A stretch of DNA of 64,000 nucleotides, from positions 62,001-126,000 of the forward strand of contig NZ_JAODOO010000007.1 in NCBI RefSeq assembly GCF_025398335.1. The letters are read 5' to 3'. Of this stretch, positions 36,741-46,666 are shown piece after piece; positions within the stretch are counted from its first letter, which is position 1; every line of letters starts with the position of its first letter. A program made the position numbers and the translations under genes. Below the pieces are notes generated by a model. The model had not been told where the DNA came from. It was given only the letters and a program-made list of their open reading frames with translations, and did not search any database. This DNA comes from Clostridium sp. CX1. GTDB taxonomy: Bacteria; Bacillota; Clostridia; Clostridiales; Clostridiaceae.

Positions 36741-37931
36741 CTATTTTTCATTTATTATATCAAATAGTTTTCTTGCTACTTGTCTCTTTGACATCTTTTC
36801 TAAAGGAAGATTTCTACCATCTCTACAAAGTATGGTAACTTTGTTATCTTCTGAAGCAAAGCCTGTATCAGAACTGGTAATATCATTTGCTACAATATAG
36901 TCAAGGTTTTTATTTTTAAGTTTTTTCTGCGCATTATCAATTAAATCATTACTTTCTGCAGCAAAACCTACAAGTATTTGTTCTTTTTTTAATTCACCTA
37001 ATTTTTTAAGGATATCATTATCTTTAGTTAGTTCTAAGTTAAGATCATCATTTGCTTTCTTTATCTTCTTATCTGAATACTGTTTTGGTTTATAGTCAGC
37101 TACCGCAGCGGCTTTAACTACTATATCTTGATCAACATAGTGTTTTAAGACTTCTCTTAACATATCTTCGTTAGTGCTAACATTAACTACTTTTACCCCT
37201 AACGGTGCTTTAAGTTTTGAAGTACCAGATATGAGTAACACTTCAGCTCCCCTATCTCTAGCTTCCTCTGCTATGGCATATCCCATTCTTCCAGAAGATC
37301 TATTGGTTATAAATCTTACAGGATCAATTGCTGCAATTGTTGGCCCAGCTGTTACTAAAACCTTTTTTCCCTTTAAATCCTTTTTATCATATAGCATACT
37401 TTCTACATATTCAGCTATAGATTCTGTATCTGCAAGTTTTCCTTCGCCCTCATCTCCACAGGCTAATCTTCCACTGGCAGGATTTATAAAGTTGTATCCA
37501 AACTTGACAAGCTTATGGATATTCTCTTGAACAATAGCATTACTATACATATTTGTATTCATTGCAGGAGCAAAAATTACAGGGGCTTTAGTTGCCATAA
37601 TAGTAGTTGATAACAAATCATCTGCTATTCCATTTGCAACCTTCCCTATAATATTGGCTGTAGCAGGAACTATCAGCACTAAGTCTGCCTTCTTAGCAAG
37701 AGAAATATGTTGTATTTCCCAAGCTCTTGGCTCAGCAAACATATCTGAATTAACAATGTTTTGACTCAAACTCTGAAAACTTAGAGGAGTTACAAACTTT
37801 GCAGCAGATTCTGTCATTATAACATTTATCTCAAAATTCTTCTTTTTTAATCTGCTTATTACATCTAAAGCCTTATAAACAGCAATTCCCCCAGTAACTC
37901 CTACTACAACAGTCTTCTTTTCTTTTACCAT
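36741..37931 (-). CDS. coaBC: Bifunctional phosphopantothenoylcysteine decarboxylase/synthetase
   Basis: Two successive CoA steps: CTP-dependent ligation of cysteine to 4'-phosphopantothenate, then FMN-dependent decarboxylation. 396 residues: the CoaC flavoprotein domain (about 1-175) with GVTGGIAVYKALD, PAMNTNMY and the GRLACGDEGEGKL clamp with catalytic Cys; then CoaB from about 185 with VTAGPTIAAIDPVRFITNRSS, and KKADDDL-like KKANDDLNLEL. The ATG overlaps the rpoZ stop by one base (TAATG), hence coupled. Confidence 0.97.
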   Translation of the reverse strand: MVKEKKTVVVGVTGGIAVYKALDVISRLKKKNFEINVIMTESAAKFVTPLSFQSLSQNIVNSDMFAEPRAWEIQHISLAKKADLVLIVPATANIIGKVANGIADDLLSTTIMATKAPVIFAPAMNTNMYSNAIVQENIHKLVKFGYNFINPASGRLACGDEGEGKLADTESIAEYVESMLYDKKDLKGKKVLVTAGPTIAAIDPVRFITNRSSGRMGYAIAEEARDRGAEVLLISGTSKLKAPLGVKVVNVSTNEDMLREVLKHYVDQDIVVKAAAVADYKPKQYSDKKIKKANDDLNLELTKDNDILKKLGELKKEQILVGFAAESNDLIDNAQKKLKNKNLDYIVANDITSSDTGFASEDNKVTILCRDGRNLPLEKMSKRQVARKLFDIINEK

Positions 37932-38149
37932 TATTTAATACCTTCTTTTACAGTTTCGTAAGTAATTGCTCCTTGATTTACTTCATTTGTTGCTATTGTA
38001 ACAGGTTTTGTTGAAGTTACTCTTACTAAAGGCTCCTCTCCCTCAATTATCTGTCTAGCTCTTTTAGCTGTCATAGTAACTAATGTATATCTGTTTTCTA
38101 CTTTTGTTAGCAAATCTACTATAGATGGATTAATCATAGAGTTGTTCAT
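37931..38149 (-). CDS. rpoZ: RNA polymerase omega subunit
   Basis: 72-residue subunit that aids RNA polymerase assembly and stability. MINPSIVDLLTKVENRYTLV and the TAKRARQI motif are characteristic. Its start overlaps the gmk end by 20 bases and its stop overlaps the coaBC start by one base. AAAGGAGG precedes ATG 38149; an internal ATG four codons later is possible. Confidence 0.95.
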   Translation of the reverse strand: MNNSMINPSIVDLLTKVENRYTLVTMTAKRARQIIEGEEPLVRVTSTKPVTIATNEVNQGAITYETVKEGIK

Positions 38150-38759
38150 GAATAATGCCCTCCTTTGAATCTAATATTTTCTCTTTCACTCTATCTACTC
38201 TGCATCTTTCAGCTACAATTATACTTTCAATTTTTTGAACAGCTTCCTCCACAGTGTCATTCACAACTGCGTAGTTATATTTTGATATGTAATTTATCTC
38301 CTTGTAAGCCGATTTAAATCTTGTCATCAGAGACTCTGGGGTTTCACTTCCCCTATTTATAATTCTCTTTTTTAGTTCTTCCATAGAAGGAGGAAGTATA
38401 AAAATAAATACTCCTTCTGGATAAGTATCTTTAACTTTTAGAGCACCTTGAATATCTATTTCAAGCACTACATCCTGACCTTTTTCTATAGCTTCTAAGG
38501 CTTTAGATTTTGGTGTGCCATAGTAGTTTCCATATACTTCTGCATACTCTAAAAAATCCTCTTTAGCAATTCTATCTTCAAATTGTTCTCTGCTTAAGAA
38601 ATAGTAGTTAGTTCCTTCTATCTCTCCTTTTCTTGGCTGTCTTGTAGTTGAAGATACAGAAAGCCAAAAATCATTTTGTTCCAATAACGCTTTACATATA
38701 GTACCTTTTCCGGCTCCTGAAGGTCCTGATATTACTATTAAAAGACCTTTCTTTTGCAT
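38130..38759 (-). CDS. gmk: Guanylate kinase
   Basis: Phosphorylates GMP to GDP. 209 residues with P-loop SGPSGAGKGT (11-20), the GMP-binding STTRQPRKGE...YYFLSREQF region and IDIQGALKV. Begins at the base where remA ends. The order yicC-remA-gmk-rpoZ-coaBC-priA equals that of Bacillus. Confidence 0.98.
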   Translation of the reverse strand: MQKKGLLIVISGPSGAGKGTICKALLEQNDFWLSVSSTTRQPRKGEIEGTNYYFLSREQFEDRIAKEDFLEYAEVYGNYYGTPKSKALEAIEKGQDVVLEIDIQGALKVKDTYPEGVFIFILPPSMEELKKRIINRGSETPESLMTRFKSAYKEINYISKYNYAVVNDTVEEAVQKIESIIVAERCRVDRVKEKILDSKEGIIHEQLYD

Positions 38760-39031
38760 TATTCATCTACCTCAACTTCATCTTCCTCTTCCTTAGAAGA
38801 TAATCTATGTGCTACAGTTTCAGGCTGCACTGCTGAAAGTATTACATGGTCACTATCTGTTATAATAACAGCTCTTGTTCTTCTACCATATGTAGCGTCT
38901 ATAAGCATTCCCCTGTCTCTTGCTTCTTGAATTATCCTTTTTATTGGAGCGGATTCTGGACTAACTATAGCAACTAATCTATTTGCTGAAACAATATTTC
39001 CAAAGCCAATGTTTATTAATTTGATACTCAT
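38759..39031 (-). CDS. remA: RemA family DNA-binding regulator (DUF370)
   Basis: 90-residue regulator; in Bacillus RemA activates biofilm matrix operons and osmoprotection genes. The sequence [37 protein letters not shown] and [16 protein letters not shown] is characteristic; the acidic tail [10 protein letters not shown] is variable. Its stop touches the gmk start. The target genes here are unknown. Confidence 0.95.
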   Translation of the reverse strand: MSIKLINIGFGNIVSANRLVAIVSPESAPIKRIIQEARDRGMLIDATYGRRTRAVIITDSDHVILSAVQPETVAHRLSSKEEEDEVEVDE

Positions 39032-39048
39032 ATATTTCCTCCTAGCTC

Positions 39049-39927
39049 TTACTCAATGTTTTGTATTTGTTCTCTAATTTTTTCAATTTCATTTTTTATA
39101 TTTAAAACAAAATTTGTAATTTCTAAATTATTTGCCTTTGAGGCAATTGTATTAGCTTCTCTATTCATTTCTTGAACAATAAAATCAAGTTTTCTACCCA
39201 CAGGTTCATTTAAGCCAGAGGTTTCTTTCAATTGAATTATATGGCTATTCAATCTAACTATCTCTTCATCTATACAGGATTTATCAGCAAACATAGCCAC
39301 TTCCATTGCCACTCTGCTTTCATCAATTTGAAAATCCCCAAGTAACTCTCCAAGTCTTTCTGTAAGCTTTGCTTTATGTTCTTTTGCTACTAAAGGAGAC
39401 TTCTCTTCTATTTTATCCAGTAAATTCTTAATATAGTCACACTTTGAAAGTATATTGTTTTGGAGCTTTACCCCTTCTTTTTCTCTCATTTCTACAAGCA
39501 TTTGAACCGCTTCTTCTAAGGGGTTAGATAGAATTTTCCACATTTCTTCTATGTCATCATCTTCCTGCTTTAAAGTTATTACGTCTGGAAACCTAGTAAT
39601 AAGCGAAATTGAAATATTATCTTTAATCTCATACTTATCTTTTATTTTATTCAAGCATTGAACATAACTATCTGCAAGCTTTTCGTCTAATACTGCTTTA
39701 GCTCCTTGCTTTTCATAGTTATTCTGAATAATAAATACATCAACTTTTCCTCTGCTTACTTTCTCTTGAACTGTCTTTCTTATCCTGTCTTCAAGAGCCA
39801 TTAAGCTTTTTGGCATTTTAACATTTAAATCACAGTATCTATGATTAACACTTTTTATTTCTACTGTAAAACTACGCCCATTTTGTTCTATACTTCCCCT
39901 TCCAAAACCTGTCATACTTTTAATCAT
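39049..39927 (-). CDS. yicC: YicC/YloC family endoribonuclease
   Basis: 292-residue protein of the YicC family, shown in other bacteria to be an endoribonuclease affecting small-RNA turnover. [20 protein letters not shown] start, [14 protein letters not shown], and the C-terminal [22 protein letters not shown] signature. First gene of the long yicC-to-thiN run, with a good promoter directly upstream. Confidence 0.95.
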   Translation of the reverse strand: MIKSMTGFGRGSIEQNGRSFTVEIKSVNHRYCDLNVKMPKSLMALEDRIRKTVQEKVSRGKVDVFIIQNNYEKQGAKAVLDEKLADSYVQCLNKIKDKYEIKDNISISLITRFPDVITLKQEDDDIEEMWKILSNPLEEAVQMLVEMREKEGVKLQNNILSKCDYIKNLLDKIEEKSPLVAKEHKAKLTERLGELLGDFQIDESRVAMEVAMFADKSCIDEEIVRLNSHIIQLKETSGLNEPVGRKLDFIVQEMNREANTIASKANNLEITNFVLNIKNEIEKIREQIQNIE

Positions 39928-39968
39928 TATTATTTCATCCTTCCATGTTGCCTTGTCAATTCATACTA

Positions 39969-39998
39969 ATTATACATAAATATTAATAATAATTTCAA
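39969..39998 (-). promoter_or_regulatory. SigA-type promoter for yicC and following genes
   Basis: On the minus strand, TTGAAA (39993-39998), 18 bases, then TATAAT (39969-39974), 42 bases before yicC. The rest of the 236-base gap up to the asparaginase gene is A/T-rich with no terminator I can support. Confidence 0.62.
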
Positions 39999-40163
39999 GA
40001 TAAATTTACAATTACTAAACATAGGCTTAAACTCTGTTATTCAACTATAATATAAAGATTATAGCATAAGTACAAAGAATAAATGCATTTACAGAAATAT
40101 TACAAATATATTATTAATTTAGTATTTAGTTTATAATAAAAATTATACAATAATGATACCCAT

Positions 40164-41153
40164 TTAAACTAAATATAATCCCTTTTCGAAAATTTCTTTA
40201 ACCTCACCTAGATTATCCGTATGCGCTAGTGCCAGCATTAATTTAATTCTAGCCTTCTGTCCTGGTAAGTTATCTCCAAATATAACTCCTAGGTTTCTTA
40301 GGTTCTTGCCACCACCAGTATATCCATAAGTGTCTAGAACTCTACCCTCATAGCATCGTGACACTAATACAACTGCCATACCTTTGTCAACTGCAACCCT
40401 AATACTCTCTACCATGGCTGGAGGTACGTTACCTCTACCCATACCTTCAATTACTATTCCTCTATCTCCCTCAGTTATACAAAAATCTATAAACTTTGAA
40501 TCCATTCCAGAAACACACTTTACCAGTGATACCTTGGTTTCTATGTTTTCTGTGTTTATGTACTGTCTGTTTAAACTCTCTCTATAAAAAATAACCTGAT
40601 TATTATCTACAATACCTACTGGTCCAAAGGAAGGGCTCTGAAATGCACTTAGGCTCATTGAGTTGGCCTTCGTAACTTCTGAAGCAGAATTTAATTCCCC
40701 GTTCATACATACCAAAACACCTTTGCCTCGTGCTTCATCTGATATAGCTGTACAAATTGAGGCCGAAAGATTTGCTGGTCCATCATAACCTAACTCGGAG
40801 CTACTTCTCATAGCACCTGTAACCACTACTGGTTTCTCACTTTTTATAGTTAAATCTAATAGGTAGGCAGTTTCCTCTAGTGAATCTGTACCATGTGTTA
40901 CTACTACCCCTACTATGTCATCTCTTTTTAACAAGTCTTTTATGTATTTAGACAAATCCATCATGTCTAAAGGAGTAACATGAGGACTTGGCACATTAGA
41001 AAAATTATGTGATTCTATTTCTGCATATTTTTCTATTCCAGTTACCATAGCCATTATTTCTTCTCCACTTAAGCTTGGCACTGCTGCTTGAACTCTTGGG
41101 TCAACTTTCATAGATATGGTCCCACCATTAAAGACCACTGCAACTTTTTTCAT
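40164..41153 (-). CDS. Asparaginase, cytoplasmic type
   Basis: Hydrolyses asparagine to aspartate and ammonia. 329 residues: the first nucleophile motif FNGGTISM (Thr near residue 12), the second catalytic stretch VVTHGTDSLEETAYLLDLT with the Thr-Asp pair, and AMRSSSELGYDGPANL. No signal peptide, so cytosolic. Stands alone between spoIVA and yicC with 236- and 188-base flanks; not part of an evident operon. Substrate preference for glutamine cannot be judged by eye. Confidence 0.93.
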   Translation of the reverse strand: MKKVAVVFNGGTISMKVDPRVQAAVPSLSGEEIMAMVTGIEKYAEIESHNFSNVPSPHVTPLDMMDLSKYIKDLLKRDDIVGVVVTHGTDSLEETAYLLDLTIKSEKPVVVTGAMRSSSELGYDGPANLSASICTAISDEARGKGVLVCMNGELNSASEVTKANSMSLSAFQSPSFGPVGIVDNNQVIFYRESLNRQYINTENIETKVSLVKCVSGMDSKFIDFCITEGDRGIVIEGMGRGNVPPAMVESIRVAVDKGMAVVLVSRCYEGRVLDTYGYTGGGKNLRNLGVIFGDNLPGQKARIKLMLALAHTDNLGEVKEIFEKGLYLV

Positions 41154-41271
41154 TAATATTCCTCCTTAATTTCCTATTCTTCTATTATAATCTAATATCC
41201 ATCATTTTTCATGGTTTTTATTAAATTTATTCTTATTTTCTATTGAAATTGCCTTTTCCTGCATTTTTTCA

Positions 41272-41315
41272 CACCATAAAGCCTGTGAACCTAATGGCTC
41301 ACAGGCTTTATGGTG
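41272..41315 (-). terminator. Perfect 17-bp hairpin after spoIVA
   Basis: CACCATAAAGCCTGTGA (41272-41288) and its exact complement (41299-41315) around a 10-base loop, 26 bases past spoIVA. Neither strand shows a proper U-tract, so it is a stable 3' structure and possibly a weak terminator. Confidence 0.6.
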
Positions 41316-41341
41316 ATTATATTATATCAGTAATTATTAAC

Positions 41342-42820
41342 TTATAATATAATACAGATTAATCCACCGTTGCCTTCATTTATTATCTTTTGAAGGGTCT
41401 TCTGTATCTTAAGCTGTACATCCTCAGGCATCTTGTACAACTTATTTTGAAGTCCCTCTTTTACCAATATTTCTAAGGATTTACCAAACATATTGCTCTG
41501 CCATATCTTTGATGGGTCACTTTCAAACTGTTCAAGAAGGGATTTAACCATCTCTTCGCTTTCTCTTTCTGTGCCCATTATAGGAGAAACCTCTGTTTCA
41601 ATATCCGCTCTTATGAAGTGAAGTGAAGGAGCGCTAGCTTTTAGCTTAATGCCCGTTCTGCTACCTTGTTTTACAATCTCAGGTTCCTCTAATTTCATTT
41701 CTGAAAGTTGAGGTGCTACCAAACCATATCCAGTTTCTCTTACATCCCTCAGCGCAATAGCTACCTTATCATATTCAATCTTAGCCTTATGCATTTCTTT
41801 AACTATGTTCAGTAAATCACTTTCACCGGAGACCTCAGCATCACAAACTTCACTTAATATTTTATAGAATAAATCTGATTTAGGTCTTAGATTAATTCTT
41901 GCGGTACCCTCTCCCATATTAATTTCATCAATATTAGAAACCCCAATAAACTCTACATCCTTAAATCCCTCTAAAGATTTACCTATGTCTCTAACTTTAT
42001 ATATGTTCTTACACATATCCTTAACAAGGTTAATAAAATCTAGTTTTAGCCAATGGGAACATTCTAATTTTTCTATCCACTCAGGCATATCAATGTTTAT
42101 TTCCTTGATCGGGAATTCTTTAAGAACTCTTTGAAAAACTCCAGTAATATCTTCCTGCTTCATATTAAGTACGTTCATTTCTTGGACAGGCACATCATAT
42201 TTTTCTTCTAACTCTCTCTTTAGAGCTGTGGTTTCAGGGCTACCAGGGTTTTGTGAGTTTAGTATAATTATAAATGGCTTATTTATAGCTTTAAGTTCAC
42301 TTACCACTCTCTCTTCAGCCTCAACATAGTCATCTCTACTTATATCTGTTACAGATCCATCTGTAGTTACTAAAAGACCTATAGTTGAGTGTTCATTTAT
42401 AACCTTCTTAGTTCCAAGCTCTGCTGCTTGTTCAAAAGGTATTTCATAATCATACCAAGGTGTAGTAACCATTTTGGCTTGTTCGCCTTCCATGTATCCT
42501 AGGGCACTTTTAACAATATATCCAACACAGTCTACTAATCTCACTTTGAATCTAGTATTTTCATTTAGATTTATTTCTATTGCCTCATTAGGTACAAACT
42601 TAGGCTCAGTAGTATGAATAGATTTTCCTGATGAACTTTGAGGTAACTCATCCTTTGCCCTCTGCTTTTTATAAGTATTCTCAATGTTAGGTATTACCAT
42701 AAGCTCCATAAATCTCTTAATGAAAGTAGACTTTCCAGTTCTTACTGGACCAACTACTCCTACATATATATCGCCCTGTGTTCTCTCTGCTATATCTTGG
42801 TATATATCAAAGTTCTCCAA
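41342..42820 (-). CDS. spoIVA: Stage IV sporulation protein A, coat morphogenetic ATPase
   Basis: Polymerising ATPase that forms the basement layer of the spore coat, anchored by SpoVM. 492 residues, the normal length: N-terminal TRAFAC-type P-loop domain with Walker A GPVRTGKST (24-32), DCVGYIV and NSQNPGSP-type switch regions, then middle and C-terminal domains ending in LICIIL, the tail known to contact SpoVM. The start is TTG 42820 with GGGGG upstream; that site can pair with an upstream C-tract. It is normally SigE-controlled in the mother cell. It follows gpsA by 81 bases. Confidence 0.97.
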   Translation of the reverse strand: MENFDIYQDIAERTQGDIYVGVVGPVRTGKSTFIKRFMELMVIPNIENTYKKQRAKDELPQSSSGKSIHTTEPKFVPNEAIEINLNENTRFKVRLVDCVGYIVKSALGYMEGEQAKMVTTPWYDYEIPFEQAAELGTKKVINEHSTIGLLVTTDGSVTDISRDDYVEAEERVVSELKAINKPFIIILNSQNPGSPETTALKRELEEKYDVPVQEMNVLNMKQEDITGVFQRVLKEFPIKEINIDMPEWIEKLECSHWLKLDFINLVKDMCKNIYKVRDIGKSLEGFKDVEFIGVSNIDEINMGEGTARINLRPKSDLFYKILSEVCDAEVSGESDLLNIVKEMHKAKIEYDKVAIALRDVRETGYGLVAPQLSEMKLEEPEIVKQGSRTGIKLKASAPSLHFIRADIETEVSPIMGTERESEEMVKSLLEQFESDPSKIWQSNMFGKSLEILVKEGLQNKLYKMPEDVQLKIQKTLQKIINEGNGGLICIIL

Positions 42821-42823
42821 AAT

Positions 42824-42879
42824 ATTACCCCCAATAATCTTAATGTTAACAGTATATATATATTTTCAGTGGGGGTAAT
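42824..42879 (-). promoter_or_regulatory. C/G-tract pairing over the spoIVA ribosome binding site
   Basis: On the minus strand ATTACCCCCA (42870-42879) can pair perfectly with TGGGGGTAAT (42824-42833), 10 bp across a 36-base loop. The second arm is the spoIVA ribosome binding site, three bases before the TTG start. Pairing would hide it if the upstream arm is transcribed. I could not place a convincing SigE promoter, so it is open whether the arm lies in the mRNA. Confidence 0.5.
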
Positions 42880-42901
42880 TTATTACTATTAGAAAAAAAA
42901 A

Positions 42902-43900
42902 TTAATATGCTTCGTCTTTCTTATCTCTAGTCATAAGTTCATATACACCGTACTTGGGGTCCTTATCTTCAAAAAGCACCTTATATAAAACATCTGTTAT
43001 AGGCATAGATATTCCAAGTCTTTCTTTTAAGCCATAAAATGCTTTACATGCCTTTATTCCCTCTACTACCATACCTATTTCTTTCGTTGCTTCTTCTGCT
43101 GTAGCCCCTTTACCAATCAGTATACCTGCTCTTCTATTCCTGCTATGCATACTCGTACAAGTAACAATTAAGTCTCCTATTCCAGTAAGTCCTGCAAAAG
43201 TTTCTATTTTGCCACCTAATTTTATTCCTATTCTTACAATTTCACTTATACCTCTAGTCATAAGGGCAGCCTTAGTATTATCACCATACCCTATACCGTC
43301 AGATATTCCTGCAGCTAAAGCAATAATATTTTTAACAGCTCCACCTATTTCAACACCGACTAAATCCTCATTAGTATAGACTCTAAATTTATTTGTCATA
43401 AATAAATCCTGAACCTTCTCTGCAGCTTCTAAATTCTCCGAAGCTACTACTACTGTTGTTGGTATATCCTGAGCTACTTCTTCAGCATGACTAGGACCAG
43501 AAAGTATTACCACAGGGTTATCTGCAAGTTCTTCTTTAATCACCTCTGAAAGCCTTTTACCGCTTTCCTGCTCGATACCCTTAGCTATACTTACTATTAT
43601 CTGATTACTGCTAGTAAATTTCTTAATGTCACTAGAAATTCTTCTTATTACATGAGACGGAACTGCTAGCACAATATACTCACTATCTTTTACTACTTGT
43701 TCTATATCCGTAGATGCTGTTATACCTGCCGGCACCACAGCGCCGTGCAGATATTTTATATTTTCTCTTTTTATATTAATATCATCTACTACCTGTTGTT
43801 TTCTGTCCCAAATTTTAACTTCAATCCCTTTTTTAGCAAGCATTATTGCTAGAGCTGTTCCAAAACTTCCTCCACCTAAAAAGGCTATTTTAGAACACAT
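42902..43900 (-). CDS. gpsA: Glycerol-3-phosphate dehydrogenase [NAD(P)+]
   Basis: Reduces dihydroxyacetone phosphate to sn-glycerol 3-phosphate for phospholipid synthesis, complementing PlsX in this window. 332 residues: [17 protein letters not shown] dinucleotide loop, [11 protein letters not shown], catalytic Lys in [17 protein letters not shown], and MHSRNRRAG. It starts 2 bases after der ends. der-gpsA-spoIVA order is shared with Bacillus. Confidence 0.97.
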   Translation of the reverse strand: MCSKIAFLGGGSFGTALAIMLAKKGIEVKIWDRKQQVVDDINIKRENIKYLHGAVVPAGITASTDIEQVVKDSEYIVLAVPSHVIRRISSDIKKFTSSNQIIVSIAKGIEQESGKRLSEVIKEELADNPVVILSGPSHAEEVAQDIPTTVVVASENLEAAEKVQDLFMTNKFRVYTNEDLVGVEIGGAVKNIIALAAGISDGIGYGDNTKAALMTRGISEIVRIGIKLGGKIETFAGLTGIGDLIVTCTSMHSRNRRAGILIGKGATAEEATKEIGMVVEGIKACKAFYGLKERLGISMPITDVLYKVLFEDKDPKYGVYELMTRDKKDEAY

Positions 43901-43902
43901 AA

Positions 43903-45219
43903 CTATTCCTTCCTTTCTCTAAACTCCAATTTGATACCTGTACCTTTAAACTCAAAGTTTTCTCTTAGCTGATTTTCTAGATATCTCTCATAGGAAAAAT
44001 GAAGGTTTTGAGGATCATTAACGAAGAATACAAAAGTTGGAGGCTTTACTCCTGTTTGAGTAACATAGTATATTTTTAATCTTCTATTAGCTACAACTGG
44101 TGGCTCCTTCATCATTACAGCCTTACTAATCACATCGTTTAATACACCAGTTTTTACTCTCTTTGTATAACTGCCATGGCACTCCTTTACCATATCCAGT
44201 ACCTTATGTATTCTTTGACCAGTCTTTGCTGAAATAAATAGGTATGGTGCATAGGACATAAAGGATAAGCTCCTTCCAATGGACTTAGTAAACTCATTCA
44301 TGGTTTTAGTATCCTTTTCAATCAAATCCCACTTATTAACTATAACCATAATAGCTTTATTTATTTCATGAGCATATCCTATTATCTTTTCATCCTGATC
44401 TGTTATGCCTTGGGTTGCATCCAGCATTAATATACATACGTCAGCTCTTTCTATAGCTGCATAGGTTCTTATAACACTATACCTTTCAATTTCTTCTTTA
44501 ACCTTACTTTTTCTTCTGAGTCCAGCGGTATCTATTAGTAAAAACTTACCCTCTTCTGTTTCTAAGTAGCTATCAATAGCATCTCTTGTTGTACCAGGTA
44601 CATCACTTACTATTACTCTATCTTCTCCTAGAAGTTTGTTGATAAGAGAAGATTTTCCTACATTAGGCTTTCCTACAAAGGCTATTTTTATAAGGTCTTC
44701 TTCTTCTTCTTCATCTAATATTTCATCAAAATGAGATACTACTCTATCTAACATATCTCCAAGACCAAGTCCTTGAGCAGCAGATATTGTAATAGGATCA
44801 CCAATTCCTAAGTTATAGAATTCATAAGCATTATCTTCATCTTTTAGACTATCTATTTTGTTAACTACTAGTACAATTGGCTTTTTACTTTTCCTAAGCA
44901 TCTGAGCTACTTCTCTGTCTGCAGCTGCAAGTCCTTCCTTACCATCTACTATAAACACAATTACACTAGCTGTTTCGATAGCGATTTGAGCCTGCCTGCG
45001 CATTTGAGAAATTATTACATCTTCACTTTCAGGCTCAATACCACCAGTGTCTATCATAGTGAAGTTATATTTTAGCCACTCCGCTTCTGCATATACTCTA
45101 TCCCTTGTAACTCCTGGAGTATCTTCTACTATAGATATTCTCCTTCCTGCCAATTTATTAAATAATGTAGATTTTCCTACATTAGGTCTTCCAACTATTG
45201 CTACTATCGGTTTTCCCAT
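43903..45219 (-). CDS. der: Ribosome biogenesis GTPase Der
   Basis: Tandem GTPase needed for 50S assembly. 438 residues: G domain 1 ([19 protein letters not shown]), acidic linker DEEEEED, G domain 2 ([23 protein letters not shown]), then a KH-like C-terminal domain. Starts 3 bases after the DUF512 gene. Known also as EngA. Confidence 0.98.
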   Translation of the reverse strand: MGKPIVAIVGRPNVGKSTLFNKLAGRRISIVEDTPGVTRDRVYAEAEWLKYNFTMIDTGGIEPESEDVIISQMRRQAQIAIETASVIVFIVDGKEGLAAADREVAQMLRKSKKPIVLVVNKIDSLKDEDNAYEFYNLGIGDPITISAAQGLGLGDMLDRVVSHFDEILDEEEEEDLIKIAFVGKPNVGKSSLINKLLGEDRVIVSDVPGTTRDAIDSYLETEEGKFLLIDTAGLRRKSKVKEEIERYSVIRTYAAIERADVCILMLDATQGITDQDEKIIGYAHEINKAIMVIVNKWDLIEKDTKTMNEFTKSIGRSLSFMSYAPYLFISAKTGQRIHKVLDMVKECHGSYTKRVKTGVLNDVISKAVMMKEPPVVANRRLKIYYVTQTGVKPPTFVFFVNDPQNLHFSYERYLENQLRENFEFKGTGIKLEFRERKE

Positions 45220-45222
45220 TAT

Positions 45223-46557
45223 TTATTCCTCCTCACAATGTTCATTGATTATCTGGATTAAATCTTCTCCTGTATAATCACATATTAAAATATTTCTATC
45301 TAAGGCCTTTGACAGTCCTTCTACAGTAATATCATCTAAAAAAATTTTTTCGTCATTTGATGCCAGCTCGTAACCTTTTCTCAGCATACAATCCGGTATC
45401 ATGATATAATCTCCCAGTTTTTCATCTTTCAATTGCTCTATAATATCACTGCCAGTTATAAGACCTGCTACAGTTATAGTTTCACCAAAAAAGTTATTAA
45501 TTATCTTTTTCACTTCTATTTTAATTTTAGGATTTGCTGACGTTATTTCTTCAGCGGCTTTTGCTATTTCTTCATAGGCTAAAGCACCAGTTAACATTGT
45601 AAAGGAACCTTTTACTTCCCTTTTTAAATCTGAAAGTGATTCCTTAATATAATTTCTAAAAATCCTTATTACTCCCACACCATCTTCTAGCTGCTTGAAA
45701 CCGCTGTAAAACTTGGCATCTGGAATTTCTCTATCTGCTACTACATAAAATTCGTCAGATAATCTTACAAAAGGTTTTCCTATTTCTTTTATGTATTTAT
45801 CCTGTAGTCTAGAAATTCTGTCAAGTTGTTCTGATGCTGTTTTCTTATTGTATAAGTCCAGTTTAAATAATCCTTCTCTAAACTTAGTAACTCCTACTGG
45901 CACTACTGCTAAGTTCTCTACCTGAGGATACAGCTTATATAAATCCTCAATTGTTTTTTCGATTTCATCGCCATCATTTATACCTGGACACAAAACTACC
46001 TGACAATTTATCTTTATGCCAGCCTCTGCCATTCTTTTTATTCTTTCATAAACATTGCCAGCAAACCTATTGTTTGTCATCCTCATTCTAAGCTCAGGGT
46101 TCGTAGTATGAACAGATACATTTATTGGACTGATTTTATACTTAATTATTCTCTCAATATCTTCTTCGCTCATATTTGTTAGTGTAACAAAGTTTCCTTG
46201 TAGAAAGGCTAATCTAGAGTCATCATCTTTAAAATAAAGAGTTTCCCTCATTCCTGCTGGTAACTGATCTATAAAACAAAATATACACTTATTATGGCAG
46301 CTTCTAGGTCTGTCTAATATGGCTTCCTTAAACTGTACTCCTAAATCTTCATCATAATCCTTCTCTATTTCTAACTCCCAAACCTCACCATTCTTTTTCT
46401 CTATTTCAATGTTAACAAATTCATCGGATATTAAAAACTTATAGTCTATTATGTCTTTAACCGGTTCTCCATTTATACTTAATAAAAGGTCTCCTACCTC
46501 TATTTCCATTTCTTCTGCAATACTTCCTGGTTTTACTACCGCAATTTGATTCTTCAT
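45223..46557 (-). CDS. DUF512 protein with PDZ-like and radical SAM-like domains
   Basis: 444-residue protein: an N-terminal PDZ-like segment (VKPGSIAEEMEIEVGDLLLSINGEPVKD split over about 8-35), then a radical-SAM-like motif CHNKCIFCFIDQLP near residue 87, SVHTTNPELRMRM, and the C-terminal DUF512 domain. Function is unknown; the family is nearly always next to der in clostridia, which hints at a link to ribosome assembly or RNA modification. That link is inference. Confidence 0.9.
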   Translation of the reverse strand: MKNQIAVVKPGSIAEEMEIEVGDLLLSINGEPVKDIIDYKFLISDEFVNIEIEKKNGEVWELEIEKDYDEDLGVQFKEAILDRPRSCHNKCIFCFIDQLPAGMRETLYFKDDDSRLAFLQGNFVTLTNMSEEDIERIIKYKISPINVSVHTTNPELRMRMTNNRFAGNVYERIKRMAEAGIKINCQVVLCPGINDGDEIEKTIEDLYKLYPQVENLAVVPVGVTKFREGLFKLDLYNKKTASEQLDRISRLQDKYIKEIGKPFVRLSDEFYVVADREIPDAKFYSGFKQLEDGVGVIRIFRNYIKESLSDLKREVKGSFTMLTGALAYEEIAKAAEEITSANPKIKIEVKKIINNFFGETITVAGLITGSDIIEQLKDEKLGDYIMIPDCMLRKGYELASNDEKIFLDDITVEGLSKALDRNILICDYTGEDLIQIINEHCEEE

Positions 46558-46633
46558 ATATTCAACCCCTTTTTACAGCTATACATCTAGTAATATTACC
46601 CTAATCCTATTATTTAGTCAATGTAAAAACAAA

Positions 46634-46654
46634 ACCCTTCTGTAACAGAAGGGT
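46634..46654 (-). terminator. Terminator after pit
   Basis: ACCCTTCTG / CAGAAGGGT with a 3-base loop, 12 bases past the pit stop, with AAAAACAAAA on the plus side giving a U-rich tail on the minus transcript. Confidence 0.82.
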
Positions 46655-46666
46655 GCTATGTACAAA

